From Gordonibacter urolithinfaciens (lineage in GTDB: Bacteria > Actinomycetota > Coriobacteriia > Coriobacteriales > Eggerthellaceae): 64,000 nt of DNA. The stretch is taken from positions 682,001 to 746,000 of the forward strand of contig NZ_LT900217.1 in assembly GCF_900199375.1 (NCBI RefSeq), in the 5' to 3' direction. Each line of letters starts with the position of its first letter. The first letter of the stretch is position 1. The position numbers and the translations under genes are program-made. Of this stretch, positions 51,048-59,838 are shown piece after piece. Under the pieces are notes generated by a model. It was given only the letters and a program-made list of their open reading frames with translations, was not told where the DNA came from and searched no databases.

Positions 51048-51210
51048 CGCCGACATCGCCCCTATGCGATGAGCGCCGTCCGAAGCACCCCCGGTGACTC
51101 TTGATGCCCGCCGACCTCGCACGCCCTCGGAGCGAGCGCCACGCACCCTCAACCAACGTCGCACGAACCAGCTACGCACGCCCATCCCCAGCCGGACGAG
51201 AAAGCGCGCG

Positions 51211-51245
51211 CGAAAAGCAAAGGAACCGGCCCAAGAGCCGGTTCC
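51211..51245 (-). terminator. Terminator of the trigger-factor-like gene
   Basis: On the minus strand GGAACCGGC-TCTTGG-GCCGGTTCC followed by TTTGCTTTT. It starts 28 bases after the stop codon. Confidence 0.8.
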
Positions 51246-51272
51246 TCCCTCATAAACGATGCTGCCCTGCCG

Positions 51273-52586
51273 CTACTCGGCCGCAGGGGCCTCGTTCGGG
51301 TCCTTCACGGTGATGTCCGCGTGCTCAAGGAGCCACTTGTTCGCCTTGATGCGCTCGGCCGCCTCGCGCAGCGCGAAGCCGCGGCCCGACTCCTCCATCT
51401 GGCGACGCACGCCCTGGGGGTTCTGCGGGTTCATGGCAGCGCAGGCCTCCTGCACGTCCTCGTCGCTCACCACCAGGCCCTCGTGGCGGAACAGGGCGTC
51501 CAGCGCGTAGCCCTGCACGAGCATCTGGCGCGTCTGCATCATCATCATCATGTTGAACTGCTGCTCGCCGCCCTGCTGCTCGACGAACTGGTCCCACGTC
51601 ATGTTCTGCTGCTCCACCTCGGCGCGCATGTTGTTCATGAGGTTGCGGGACATGGACTCGTACACCTCGTCGGCGATGCTGCCCTTGAAGCGCTTCGCCA
51701 GCTCGCCGGCGGCCATGTTGCGCTTGTAGTTCTCGTACTCGCCCGACAGCTGGCGGTTCAGGCCGCGGCGGATGTCGTCGCGCATGGCGGCCACGTCCTT
51801 GTACATGGGCATGAACTTCGCCACCCAGGCGTCGTCGATGACGGGGGCGACCTTCTTCTGGATCTCCTTGACCGTGACGGTGCACTCGATGGTCTCGACG
51901 ATCTCGTTGCCCTCGTCGTCGATGCCGGGGCCCTCGAACGTGAAGGTCTTCGTCTCGCCCACGTCCATGCCGATGATGTTCTCGTCGAAGCCGTCGGGCA
52001 TGAGGCCGGCGCCGGCGGAGTACGTGCGCGCGTCGGTGGTCAGGCCGGGCAGCTTCTCGCCGTTCTCGTAGGACTCCATGGCCAAAAGGCAGCTGTCGCC
52101 CTTGCGCACGGGGTGCGGGTCGTCGGCCACGAACTCGGCGTAGCGCTCGGCAACCTGGTTGATCTGCTCGTCCACCTGGCGCTCGTCGATCGACACCTCC
52201 TGGATGGTGATGGAGACCGGCTCGTAGGACGTCAGCTCGTAGTCCGGCTTCGGCGTGAGGTGCAGGCCGAACTGGAACGTCTGGCCGCGCTTGAGCGCCG
52301 TCTTGGGCTCGGGCTGCGGCGGGAACGCGGGGATGACGCCGACCTTGTCGATGGCGAACGGCACGAGGGCCTCGACCGCCTGGTTCATGACGACCGAGTC
52401 CAAGTCCTTGATGCCCATGCGCTCCTCGGCCGCCTGGGCGACCGTCTTGTCCTTCTCGGGGCGCATGCCCATCTGCTGGGCGAACGCGAGGTGCGCGTTG
52501 TTGAGCGCGTTGCTCACCTCGGCCGTCGAGGCAACGGCGTCGATCAGCAGGCGGCCGTCGTCGAGTTTCTTCTGCGTGACTTTCAT
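51273..52586 (-). CDS. Trigger-factor-like chaperone / peptidyl-prolyl isomerase
   Basis: A 437-residue protein with the three-part trigger factor layout. It has an N-terminal domain (MKVTQKKLDDGRLLIDAVAS), a central FKBP domain at about 155-235 (VRKGDSCLLAMESYENGEKL ... PDGFDENIIGMDVGETKTF), and an alpha-helical C-terminal arm (PVIDDAWVAKF ... WLLEHADI). The usual ribosome-docking signature GFRxGKxP is not present; the equivalent stretch reads QQMGMRPEKDKT. It may therefore be a diverged trigger factor or a non-ribosomal relative. Single-gene unit with its own promoter and terminator. The family is clear, ribosome binding is doubtful. Confidence 0.8.
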   Translation of the reverse strand: MKVTQKKLDDGRLLIDAVASTAEVSNALNNAHLAFAQQMGMRPEKDKTVAQAAEERMGIKDLDSVVMNQAVEALVPFAIDKVGVIPAFPPQPEPKTALKRGQTFQFGLHLTPKPDYELTSYEPVSITIQEVSIDERQVDEQINQVAERYAEFVADDPHPVRKGDSCLLAMESYENGEKLPGLTTDARTYSAGAGLMPDGFDENIIGMDVGETKTFTFEGPGIDDEGNEIVETIECTVTVKEIQKKVAPVIDDAWVAKFMPMYKDVAAMRDDIRRGLNRQLSGEYENYKRNMAAGELAKRFKGSIADEVYESMSRNLMNNMRAEVEQQNMTWDQFVEQQGGEQQFNMMMMMQTRQMLVQGYALDALFRHEGLVVSDEDVQEACAAMNPQNPQGVRRQMEESGRGFALREAAERIKANKWLLEHADITVKDPNEAPAAE

Positions 52587-52699
52587 CTTGGTTCCGTCTC
52601 CTTCTTACGAGCACTGCGGCACAGGGTGCCGGGTGGAGGCGGAAACGGCGTGCCGACCGCAATGCGATACGCGCAGAAACCGTGCACGGACGTTCCCCT

Positions 52700-52727
52700 C
52701 CAATACCTTGCTAGCTTGCAATTGTAA
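52700..52727 (-). promoter_or_regulatory. Probable promoter of the trigger-factor-like gene
   Basis: On the minus strand TTACAA (52727-52722), a 16-base spacer, TATTGG (52705-52700). About 114 bases of leader would precede the ATG. Confidence 0.4.
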
Positions 52728-53138
52728 CGCACATCGTCGCCCACCGCGACGAGATGCCCGCAAATATAAGGCGATGTCCAACCGGCTGCCCTCCGGGAAA
52801 AAGAGACTGCACGGCATGCGTTCCGCGAAGCCCAAGAAAGGCGAACGAGGCGCGGGAGGTCTATTCAGGGGGTTCAACCTCCGCGCCCGCGCGGCGCATA
52901 CCGTGCAGCACGCTCCGTACTATACGGAAAGGCCGCTCCAAGTGCATTATACCAAGGGGCCTATTTTGCGCCCCGGCCTCATACCAGACGTACCAGATTC
53001 CTGGCCGCACGCGGGGAAACGCGCGCCATAGGCCCTCTTGGAAGACCCCATCCGGCTCCGTCCCGCGTCCCTGCGACCGCGCTGCCGCCGCACCCCTTCC
53101 CTCCGCACGCCTCCGCTTCCACCGCACCCGATACGACA

Positions 53139-53168
53139 AGACCCCCGGCATAGAGAGGCCGGGGGTCT
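53139..53168 (-). terminator. Terminator of the GAP-tailed zinc-ribbon gene
   Basis: GACCCCCGGC and GCCGGGGGTC form a perfect ten-base-pair stem with an eight-base loop, 40 bases after the stop codon. Minus-strand tail TTGTCGT. Confidence 0.65.
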
Positions 53169-53207
53169 GCGTTCGCCGTTGAAGAGGAGGTCGGCGAAAG
53201 GGGATAG

Positions 53208-53447
53208 CTACTTGCCGGGGGTGCCGGGGGCGGCAGGGGGCTTCGGGGCGCCCGGGGCACCGGGAGCCTTCGGGGCGCCGGGAGCGCCGGGCACGCCGGG
53301 AGCACCCGGGGCGCCGGGCATGCCGGGGGCCTTCGTCGCCTTGGCGCCGCAGCTCGGGCACGCGTCCAGGCTGGGGCCCACTTCCGCGCCGCACTTGGGG
53401 CACTTGATGGGGCCGTTCAGGTCAACCGCTGCTGGTCTGAAGCACAT
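53208..53447 (-). CDS. Zinc-ribbon protein with a collagen-like Gly-Ala-Pro tail
   Basis: A 79-residue protein. It has two CxxC pairs (CPKCG at about 16-20, CPSCG at about 30-34) forming one zinc ribbon, then about 40 residues of PGAPGA/PKAPGAPGAP repeats ending PPAAPGTPGK. It is the paralogue of the truncated protein at the very start of the window, in opposite orientation. No signal peptide. The tail is probably unstructured or polyproline-like rather than a true collagen triple helix. Preceded by a long inverted repeat. Function unknown. Confidence 0.75.
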   Translation of the reverse strand: MCFRPAAVDLNGPIKCPKCGAEVGPSLDACPSCGAKATKAPGMPGAPGAPGVPGAPGAPKAPGAPGAPKPPAAPGTPGK

Positions 53448-53520
53448 GAGGAGATCCTTTCTCTTTTATGGTCCGATCGGTCCGTCGCGAAACCCCGGGC
53501 CCTGCTCGGGCTTGCGTGGT

Positions 53521-53576
53521 CTTCGAGGATCGGCCCGGAGCGTGCAGGGGGGCTTGCGCCGGGCCGATCCTCGAAG
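53521..53576. repeat. 18-base perfect inverted repeat upstream of the zinc-ribbon gene
   Basis: CTTCGAGGATCGGCCCGG and its exact reverse complement are separated by 20 bases. It lies 74 bases before the zinc-ribbon start codon, so it would form a stable hairpin in the 5' leader, or a strong protein-binding site. Confidence 0.6.
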
Positions 53577-53817
53577 CGAACTCGACCTCTCGCAGACTAC
53601 TCTAGCGTTCAGTACCGGGGCCGAGCATCCCCTATAAGCGCTTAAATAGTTGAAAAGCCGTAATACCTATGGTCTGATTCATTTCCACGACCTGCGGTTT
53701 TGCTCCCAAAGTAGTTTTGCGGAAGAAGTTTCCAAGAATGAGTACCGCAGCAAGCACCCCCGCGCAGGTCGCCCCCCTCTCACCTGCCGAACGTCAAGCG
53801 GGTCGCGCTTGCGGAGA

Positions 53818-53923
53818 GCGCCTTGGGGCGGCGCTTGATGCGAGTTCCGCACAAGCCGAACGCCCCAGCGGGGCGTTCGTGCGAGCCAGGACTGCCCGAG
53901 CAGCAAGCGCCGCCCCAAGGCGC
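53818..53923. repeat. Nested inverted repeats downstream of the ABC permease
   Basis: The outer 20-base perfect repeat is 53818-53837 against 53904-53923 (GCGCCTTGGGGCGGCGCTTG and complement). Inside it lies a ten-base perfect hairpin, CGAACGCCCC-AGC-GGGGCGTTCG (53857-53879). It starts 12 bases past the permease stop. It could be a terminator without T-tract, a structured RNA or a mobile repeat. Confidence 0.65.
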
Positions 53924-53934
53924 ACCAGGAAGGA

Positions 53935-56900
53935 TTACTCGTTGGACTTCAGGCTCTCCACCATGTCGACCCGCGCGAGCTTGCGCCTCATGGCCAGCAT
54001 CACCAGCACGGTGAACAGCATGGTGAGCAGAAACGCTATCACGAAGCTCGCCGCATGGATGGTGCGGCCGAACATCACCTGGTCCACTTCCGCCGTCACC
54101 ACCACGAAGCCCTCCATGAACACGCCGAGCACGAGCCCGACCGCGCACCCGATGACCGACAGCAGCATGGTCTCGCGGTAGATGTAGGCGCTCACCTCGC
54201 GCGGCGTGAAGCCCAACACCTTGAGCGTGGCTATCTCGCGCTGCCGCTCGGTGATGTTGATGTTCGTGAGGTTGTACAGCACGATGAACGCGAGCGCCGC
54301 CGCGGCCACCACGAGCACGATCACGATGAGCCCCACGCTCTTGAGCATGGACTTGTACGCGTCGATCACCTCGTCGTTGTAGGCCACGGTTTTCACCCCG
54401 TCGATAGCGCGCACCGCATCGTTGAACTGCGCGCGCTCCCCGGCGTCGGAGCTCGTCACGGCGTAGTACGTGGAGAATGCCGGCTGGCCGCCCTCCATGC
54501 GCGCGTACTCGCCCGGGCCGATGAACACGTAGTTGTAGATGTAGTTCTCCATGACGCCCGTGACCGTGAGGTCGAACGTCTTGTCCGTGGCGTTGCCCAT
54601 CTCGTCCTGCTCGGCCAGGCGCACCGTGTCGCCCACGCCCACCCCCAGCTCGTTCGCCAGCTTCTCGGCCAACACCACGCCGTCATCGCCGATGGACAAC
54701 GGCTCATGCCCCACGCGCGTGCGCACGGTGAGGAAGTCGGCAAGGCCGCCCGGGTCCTCGGGTACCACCACGGACGCATGAACGTCGGCCTTGTCCGGCC
54801 CGCTGGCCACCATGCTCGCGCTCTGCACGCGCGTGGAGGACTCCACGGCGCCGCCTGCGCCCAGCAGGTCGTCCAGCTCCTGCTGCGACGCGGCCGGCAG
54901 GTCGTCCTCCGTGGTCACGACGGCGTTGTAGTGCACGATCTCGCCGTACTGCTTGTCGATGATGTCGTTGATGGCGTCCTGCAGGCCCAGGCCCGTGAGC
55001 AAGAGCGCCGTGCAGCCGGCGATGCCGATGACCGTCATCACGAACCGCTTCTTGTAGCGGAACAGGTTGCGGAACGTGACCTTCCACGAGAACGACAGCC
55101 GCCGCCACAGCGGGGCGATGCGCTCGAGCAGGATGCGCTTGCCGGCTTTCGGCGCGCGCGGCAGCATGAGCGTGGCCGGCCGCTCGCGCAGCGTGGCGAA
55201 CGCGGCCGCCCAGGTGGCGACAAGCGTCACGCCCACGCCGAGACCGGCCGCCAACCCCGCGAGCCCCAGGTCGATGGGCAGCGGCCCCCTCGGCACGAAG
55301 TAGATGATGGCGTAGGCCTCGGAGATCACGGCGGGCAGCACCTGGGAGAGCACCGCGATGCCCAGCACGCTGCCCGTCACGCTGGCCACGGCGGCGTACA
55401 GCAGGTACTTCGAGGCGATGCGCGCGCGGCTGTACCCGAGCGCCTTGAACGTGCCGATGAGCACGCGCTCCTCCTCCACCATGCGCGTCATGGTGGTGAG
55501 CGCCACGAGCGCCGCCACGAGGAAGAAGATGAACGGGAACACCTGCGCGATGGAGTCCACGCGGTTCGCGTCGGACTCGAAGCTCGCCACGCCGTAGTTC
55601 TGGTCGCGGTCCATGACGAGCCACGACGGGTTCTCCAAGTCGTCGATCTTCTGCTGCGCGTCGGCAATCTGACGCTCGGCATCGGCGAACTGCGCGTCGG
55701 CGTCGGCCTTCTGGCGCTCGTACTCGGCCAGGGCGCCCTCGTAGTCGGCCCTGCCCTGCTCGAGCTGCGAGCGCCCGCTCGCTATCTGCGCCGCCGCCTC
55801 GTCGAGCTGCTGCTGCGCCGCCGCGATCTGCGCGTCGGCCCGAGAGCGCGCGGACGCCAGGTCGGCAGTGCCCTGCTCGACCTGCGCGACGGCAGCGTCG
55901 AACTGCGCCTTCTGGGCGTCGAACGCGGCCTGCTGGGTATCGAGCTCCCCACGCGCCGCATTGACCGCCTGCTGCTGCGCCTCGAGCTCGCCGCGAGCTC
56001 CGTCGAGAGCCGCCTGCCCTCGGTCGATCTCGTCCTTGCCCGCATCGAGAACCTGCTTCTGGGCTTCCAGCCTCGCCCTGTTCTCGGCGTAATCGGGATT
56101 TTCGGGGTGGTCCTCGTTCGCATCCCACGCCGCCTGCCAAAGCGCCATGCCCTGCTGCCACTCGGCCGCCTTCGCCGACAGGGCGTCCTGCCGGCCCTGC
56201 CACTCGCCCCACCCCGCCGCCAGCGCGTCGGCTCCCTGCTGCCACTGCGCCCAGGCGTCGGCCAGCTGGGCCTGACCTTGCTCGATGGCGGGGCGGGCGG
56301 CGTCGGTCTGGGCGCGGCCGTCGGCGAGCTGCCGCTCGGCCTCCGCAAGCTGCGCCTCGGCGCTCGCGCGCTGGCTCGCCAGCTCGCCCGCGCTGCGATC
56401 GTAGGCGGCCTGCGCGTCGGCGAGCTTCTGCTCGTTCTCGGCGATGGCCGCAGCGGCCTCGTCCAGCTGGCGCTGCGCGTCGTTGAGCTGCTGCTCGGCA
56501 TCGGCCCGCTCGCGCTCGTAGTCGGCGCGCTTCTCGTCGAGCTCCTTCTGGGCATCGGCGCGCAGCCCGTCTACGCGGGCCTGCTCGCGCGCGGGGGCGA
56601 GGGCCTCTATGCGGTCCTCCACCTCGTGCACGCGCTCGAAGTAGGCGTCGCTTCCCGAGAACTCGCCCGCCGCGCCCGCCACCGTGACGAAGGCCTCCGT
56701 GTAGGGCAGATCCTTCGAGAAATCCGATTCCGGCACGTACATGAACTGCTGCACCGAGCCCGACCCGAGCGAGGTGGTGCCCATGGACGTGGACGACACG
56801 TAGTACGAGGAGTGCACATAGCCCACCACCTGGTACGTGCGCGTGGCCAGCACGTCGTCCACGTCCTGCGAGCCCTCGGTGATCTGCACCGTATCGCCGA

Positions 56901-57387
56901 TCTTCGTGGGCGTGTTCATCACCTTGTCGGCCGACAGCACGCACTCGCCCTCGCGCACCGGCCACGAGCCCTCCACGAGGACGGGCCGGTTCAGGTAGTC
57001 GGCGGCGCCGGAGACCGCGTTCACGCCGTCGCCCGTATCGCTTTCCGCAGCGGCGGCGGGCAGCGAGTGCACGCGGATGGCGTACTGCTCGTCGTTCACC
57101 GTGGCCATGACGTCCGTCTCGTAGGCGCCCATGACCTGTGCGACGCCCTCCACGCCGCGCAGGGCGGCCAGGTCGCCGTCGGTGAGGCCGAGCGTCGACA
57201 CCACGCGGATGTCCATGAGGTTCGCGCCGTCGTAGAACTGGTCGGCCGCGAGCTTCATGTCGGGGGCCGTCATGCGCAGCCCCGCGTAGAATCCCGTGCC
57301 CAGCGCCACGATGCCGGCGATGGCCAGGAAGCGCCCGAGCGAGTGCGTGACGGAGCGGAGGACGTCCTTGTTGAATGCGCCCCTCAA
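53935..57387 (-). CDS. FtsX/MacB-type ABC transporter permease with a large coiled-coil insert
   Basis: An 1150-residue membrane protein. A first transmembrane helix lies near residue 20 (FLAIAGIVALGTGFYAG). An extracytoplasmic domain is followed by about 330 residues (roughly 255-587) of Gln/Ala/Asp-rich heptads forming a long coiled coil. Then comes a first FtsX domain (from about 610), a connecting region and a second FtsX domain near the C-terminus (about 1010-1150). Such proteins work as exporters or mechanotransducers of lipoproteins, peptides or drugs, not importers. The partner ATPase is 10 bases upstream. The substrate is unknown. Confidence 0.85.
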   Translation of the reverse strand: MRGAFNKDVLRSVTHSLGRFLAIAGIVALGTGFYAGLRMTAPDMKLAADQFYDGANLMDIRVVSTLGLTDGDLAALRGVEGVAQVMGAYETDVMATVNDEQYAIRVHSLPAAAAESDTGDGVNAVSGAADYLNRPVLVEGSWPVREGECVLSADKVMNTPTKIGDTVQITEGSQDVDDVLATRTYQVVGYVHSSYYVSSTSMGTTSLGSGSVQQFMYVPESDFSKDLPYTEAFVTVAGAAGEFSGSDAYFERVHEVEDRIEALAPAREQARVDGLRADAQKELDEKRADYERERADAEQQLNDAQRQLDEAAAAIAENEQKLADAQAAYDRSAGELASQRASAEAQLAEAERQLADGRAQTDAARPAIEQGQAQLADAWAQWQQGADALAAGWGEWQGRQDALSAKAAEWQQGMALWQAAWDANEDHPENPDYAENRARLEAQKQVLDAGKDEIDRGQAALDGARGELEAQQQAVNAARGELDTQQAAFDAQKAQFDAAVAQVEQGTADLASARSRADAQIAAAQQQLDEAAAQIASGRSQLEQGRADYEGALAEYERQKADADAQFADAERQIADAQQKIDDLENPSWLVMDRDQNYGVASFESDANRVDSIAQVFPFIFFLVAALVALTTMTRMVEEERVLIGTFKALGYSRARIASKYLLYAAVASVTGSVLGIAVLSQVLPAVISEAYAIIYFVPRGPLPIDLGLAGLAAGLGVGVTLVATWAAAFATLRERPATLMLPRAPKAGKRILLERIAPLWRRLSFSWKVTFRNLFRYKKRFVMTVIGIAGCTALLLTGLGLQDAINDIIDKQYGEIVHYNAVVTTEDDLPAASQQELDDLLGAGGAVESSTRVQSASMVASGPDKADVHASVVVPEDPGGLADFLTVRTRVGHEPLSIGDDGVVLAEKLANELGVGVGDTVRLAEQDEMGNATDKTFDLTVTGVMENYIYNYVFIGPGEYARMEGGQPAFSTYYAVTSSDAGERAQFNDAVRAIDGVKTVAYNDEVIDAYKSMLKSVGLIVIVLVVAAAALAFIVLYNLTNINITERQREIATLKVLGFTPREVSAYIYRETMLLSVIGCAVGLVLGVFMEGFVVVTAEVDQVMFGRTIHAASFVIAFLLTMLFTVLVMLAMRRKLARVDMVESLKSNE

Positions 57388-57397
57388 GCCCGCTCCC

Positions 57398-58099
57398 CTA
57401 CCACTCCAGGACGTCGGCCGACAGCGGCGCCTCGTTGATCTCGACGCCCGCCACGCGCCCCTCGCGGATGTGGATGACGCGGTCGGCTATGGCCGTGAAC
57501 GCCGAGTTGTGCGTGATGAGCACGACGGTCTTGCCGGTGTCGTAGCACGTGTCCTGCAACAACCGCAGGATGGCCTTGCCGGTATGGTAGTCCAGCGCAC
57601 CGGTGGGCTCGTCGCACAGAAGCAGCTTCGGGTTCTTCGCCAGCGCGCGGGCGATGGCCACGCGCTGCTGTTCGCCGCCGGAGAGCTGGGCGGGGAAGTT
57701 GTCCAGCCGATGCCCCAGCCCCACCTGGGCAAGCACCTCGGCCGCATCGAGCGGGTCCTTGCAGATCTGGCTCGCCAGCTCCACGTTCTCCAACGCCGTG
57801 AGGTTCTGCACGAGGTTGTAGAACTGGAACACGAAGCCTATGTCGTAGCGGCGGTAGTAGGTGAGCTTCTTGCTGTTGAACGCGCTGATGTCGCGCCCGT
57901 CCAGCATGATGGTGCCCGACGAGCACCCGTCCATGCCGCCCAGCATGTTCAGGAGCGTGGTCTTGCCGGCGCCCGAGGGCCCCACCACCACCACGAGCTC
58001 GCCGCGCTCGATGTCGAACGTCATCCCGTCGACGGCCGCAACCTCCACCTCGCCCATCGTGTACACCTTGCGCACGTCGCGGAACTCCACGAATGCCAA
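57398..58099 (-). CDS. ABC transporter ATP-binding protein (MacB/LolD type; TTG start)
   Basis: A 233-residue ATPase: Walker [11 protein letters not shown]-loop [11 protein letters not shown], signature [19 protein letters not shown], Walker [14 protein letters not shown]-loop ITHN. TTG at 58099 is chosen: it follows AGAGGGA and gives the usual family length; the upstream ATG at 58243 falls inside the ribosomal operon terminator region. It powers the large FtsX-type permease encoded next. Confidence 0.85.
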   Translation of the reverse strand: MAFVEFRDVRKVYTMGEVEVAAVDGMTFDIERGELVVVVGPSGAGKTTLLNMLGGMDGCSSGTIMLDGRDISAFNSKKLTYYRRYDIGFVFQFYNLVQNLTALENVELASQICKDPLDAAEVLAQVGLGHRLDNFPAQLSGGEQQRVAIARALAKNPKLLLCDEPTGALDYHTGKAILRLLQDTCYDTGKTVVLITHNSAFTAIADRVIHIREGRVAGVEINEAPLSADVLEW

Positions 58100-58211
58100 A
58101 TCGATCCCTCTCTTCACCCTCGCAGCTGCGTTTGCCCCACCATACACCAACCGTCCCGTCCGCGCACGCGAGCATACAAACTCGCCATGCGCCCCGGCCC
58201 TCCCCCAACAC

Positions 58212-58239
58212 GAAAAGCGCCCCGCAGATGCGGGGCGCT
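58212..58239 (-). terminator. Terminator directly after rplW
   Basis: On the minus strand AGCGCCCCGCA-TC-TGCGGGGCGCT followed by TTTCGTGTT, 26 bases past the rplW stop codon. It shows the ribosomal operon ends after rplW in this genome segment. Confidence 0.85.
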
Positions 58240-58264
58240 CCAAAGCTTCGGACGGCTCGATAGC

Positions 58265-58549
58265 CTAGCTGGCGAACAGCTCGATCGTGTCGCCTTCCTT
58301 CAGCGTGACCATGGCCTTCTTCCAAGTGCGGGTCTGGCCCAGCTGGTAGCGGACGCGCTTGGGCTTCGGCTTCACGTTCAGCGTGTTCACCTTCACGACC
58401 TTCACGTTGAAGATGGCCTCGACGGCCTGGGCGATCTCCACCTTGTTGGAGTCCTTCGCCACCTCGAACGTGTACGTGTTCTTCTCCATCATGTCGTAGC
58501 TATGCTCCGTGATGATGGGGCGGATGATAACCTCGCGGGGATCCTTCAT
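58265..58549 (-). CDS. rplW: Ribosomal protein L23
   Basis: 94 residues. It has the L23 pattern VIIRPIITEHSYDMMEKN ... YTFEVAKDSNKVEIAQAVE and KPKRVRYQLGQT. It binds 23S rRNA at the nascent-chain exit and docks trigger factor and SRP. Its ATG overlaps the rplD stop codon (TAATG), so translation is coupled. It is the last gene of the operon here, whereas rplB normally follows. Confidence 0.96.
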   Translation of the reverse strand: MKDPREVIIRPIITEHSYDMMEKNTYTFEVAKDSNKVEIAQAVEAIFNVKVVKVNTLNVKPKPKRVRYQLGQTRTWKKAMVTLKEGDTIELFAS

Positions 58550-59172
58550 TATGCGAGCACCTCCTCGATGTACTTGAGGGCGTCGGCCGTCACCACGAGC
58601 TTCTTGTTGTCGATGAGCTCGTAGGTGTTGATGTCGGACACCGGGATGATGTTCACCTTCGGGATGTTGCGGAACGACAGGTACGTGTTCACCGCGTCGT
58701 CGGCGATGACGAGCGCCACGCGGCCCTCGAGGCCGAGCGCCTTCATCGCGGCCACGGCGGCCTTCGTGGAGGGCTTCTCGAACTCGAAGTCCTTCACCAC
58801 CACCAGCTCGCCGTCGGCCAGCTTGGCGGACAGCGCGGAGCGCATCGCCAGCTTGACCTCCTTGTTGTTCACGCGGAACGCGTAGCTGCGCGGATGCGGG
58901 CCGAACACGGTGCCGCCGCCGGCCCACTGGGGGGCGCGGATGGTGCCCTGGCGGGCACGGCCGGTGCCCTTCTGGCGCCACGGCTTCTTGCCGCCGCCGC
59001 GCACCTGGCCGCGGGTGAGCGTGTTGCTCGTGCCCTGGCGCCAGGCCGCGCGCTGCGAGCGAACGACCGTGTGCATGACGGTCATGTTCGGCTCGATGCC
59101 GAAAACGGTAGCGGCGAGGTCGGCGGAACCGGCCTTCTTCCCGCTCGCGTCTTTGATCTCAATCGTGGTCAT
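58549..59172 (-). CDS. rplD: Ribosomal protein L4
   Basis: 207 residues. The conserved L4 region TRGQVRGGGKKPWRQKGTGR ARQGT-type sequence is present, with APQWAGGGTVFGPHPR next. It is a large-subunit protein with an extension into the exit tunnel. In several bacteria L4 also represses its own operon; nothing here proves that. It lies 29 bases after rplC. Confidence 0.96.
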   Translation of the reverse strand: MTTIEIKDASGKKAGSADLAATVFGIEPNMTVMHTVVRSQRAAWRQGTSNTLTRGQVRGGGKKPWRQKGTGRARQGTIRAPQWAGGGTVFGPHPRSYAFRVNNKEVKLAMRSALSAKLADGELVVVKDFEFEKPSTKAAVAAMKALGLEGRVALVIADDAVNTYLSFRNIPKVNIIPVSDINTYELIDNKKLVVTADALKYIEEVLA

Positions 59173-59201
59173 TTAAACTCCTTATTACTTTCGATCCACG
59201 T

Positions 59202-59822
59202 TTACGCCATGCGGACGCGAACGATGCCATTCTTGCCGCCGGGGACGGCGCCCTTCACGAGGATGAGGTTCTGGTCCTCGTCGATGCGCACGACCTCGAG
59301 GTTCTTCACCGTCACGGTGTCGCAGCCCATGTGGCCCGGGAGCTTGAGCCCCTTGAACACGCGGGACGGCGTGGCGCACTGGCCCACCGAGCCGGGAGCG
59401 CGGTGGAAGTGCGCGCCGTGGCCGCCCGGGCCGCCGCGGAAGCCGTAGCGCTTCATGACGCCGGCGAAGCCCTTGCCCTTGGACGTGCCGGTCACGTCGA
59501 CCTTCTTCGTCTCGGCGAACGCGGCGACCGTCTGCTCGTCGCCCACCTTGTACTCGCCGGCATCCTCTACGCGAACCTCGCGCAGGTAGCGCACGGGAGC
59601 CGCGCCCTGCTTCTCGAAGTGGCCCTTCATGGGCTTGTTGACCTTCTTCTCCTTGATGGCGCCGAAGCCCATCTGCACGGCCTCGTAGCCGTCGGTGGCC
59701 TTCGTCTTCACCTGGCAGACCTTGTTGGGCTCGGCCTGGATGACCGTCACCGGGACGACGCGGTCGTCCTCGCCGAAGATCTGGGTCATGCCGATCTTCT
59801 TACCGTAGATTGCGTTGATCAT
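59202..59822 (-). CDS. rplC: Ribosomal protein L3
   Basis: 206 residues. It begins [20 protein letters not shown] and contains [19 protein letters not shown] and [13 protein letters not shown], all typical of L3. An early-assembly large-subunit protein near the peptidyl transferase centre. It follows rpsJ by 16 bases. Confidence 0.96.
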   Translation of the reverse strand: MINAIYGKKIGMTQIFGEDDRVVPVTVIQAEPNKVCQVKTKATDGYEAVQMGFGAIKEKKVNKPMKGHFEKQGAAPVRYLREVRVEDAGEYKVGDEQTVAAFAETKKVDVTGTSKGKGFAGVMKRYGFRGGPGGHGAHFHRAPGSVGQCATPSRVFKGLKLPGHMGCDTVTVKNLEVVRIDEDQNLILVKGAVPGGKNGIVRVRMA

Positions 59823-59838
59823 TATCGCCTGACCCCCT

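Larger units (their letters stand above)
52587..53207. other. Gene-free stretch upstream of the trigger-factor-like gene
   Basis: About 620 bases. Frames crossing it on both strands lack ribosome sites and recognisable domains. It contains a probable promoter (52700-52727), a perfect CCGTA-CTA-TACGG palindrome at 52915-52927, a minus-strand TATAAT at about 52946-52951 and the zinc-ribbon terminator at its far end. No tRNA or known RNA gene is seen. Confidence 0.5.

Noticed and set aside
52605-52877. Possible 90-residue minus-strand gene upstream of the trigger-factor-like gene
   Set aside because: No ribosome site, no domain, and the predicted promoter lies inside it.
52587-53207. tRNA or other stable RNA gene in the 620-base gap
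   Set aside because: No cloverleaf, T-loop or CCA end could be traced; only promoter-like and palindromic elements are visible.
54055-57438. 1127-residue open frame antisense to the ABC permease
   Set aside because: It is His/Arg/Val-rich, has no recognisable domain and mirrors the codon bias of the real gene; such long antisense frames are expected in GC-rich DNA.
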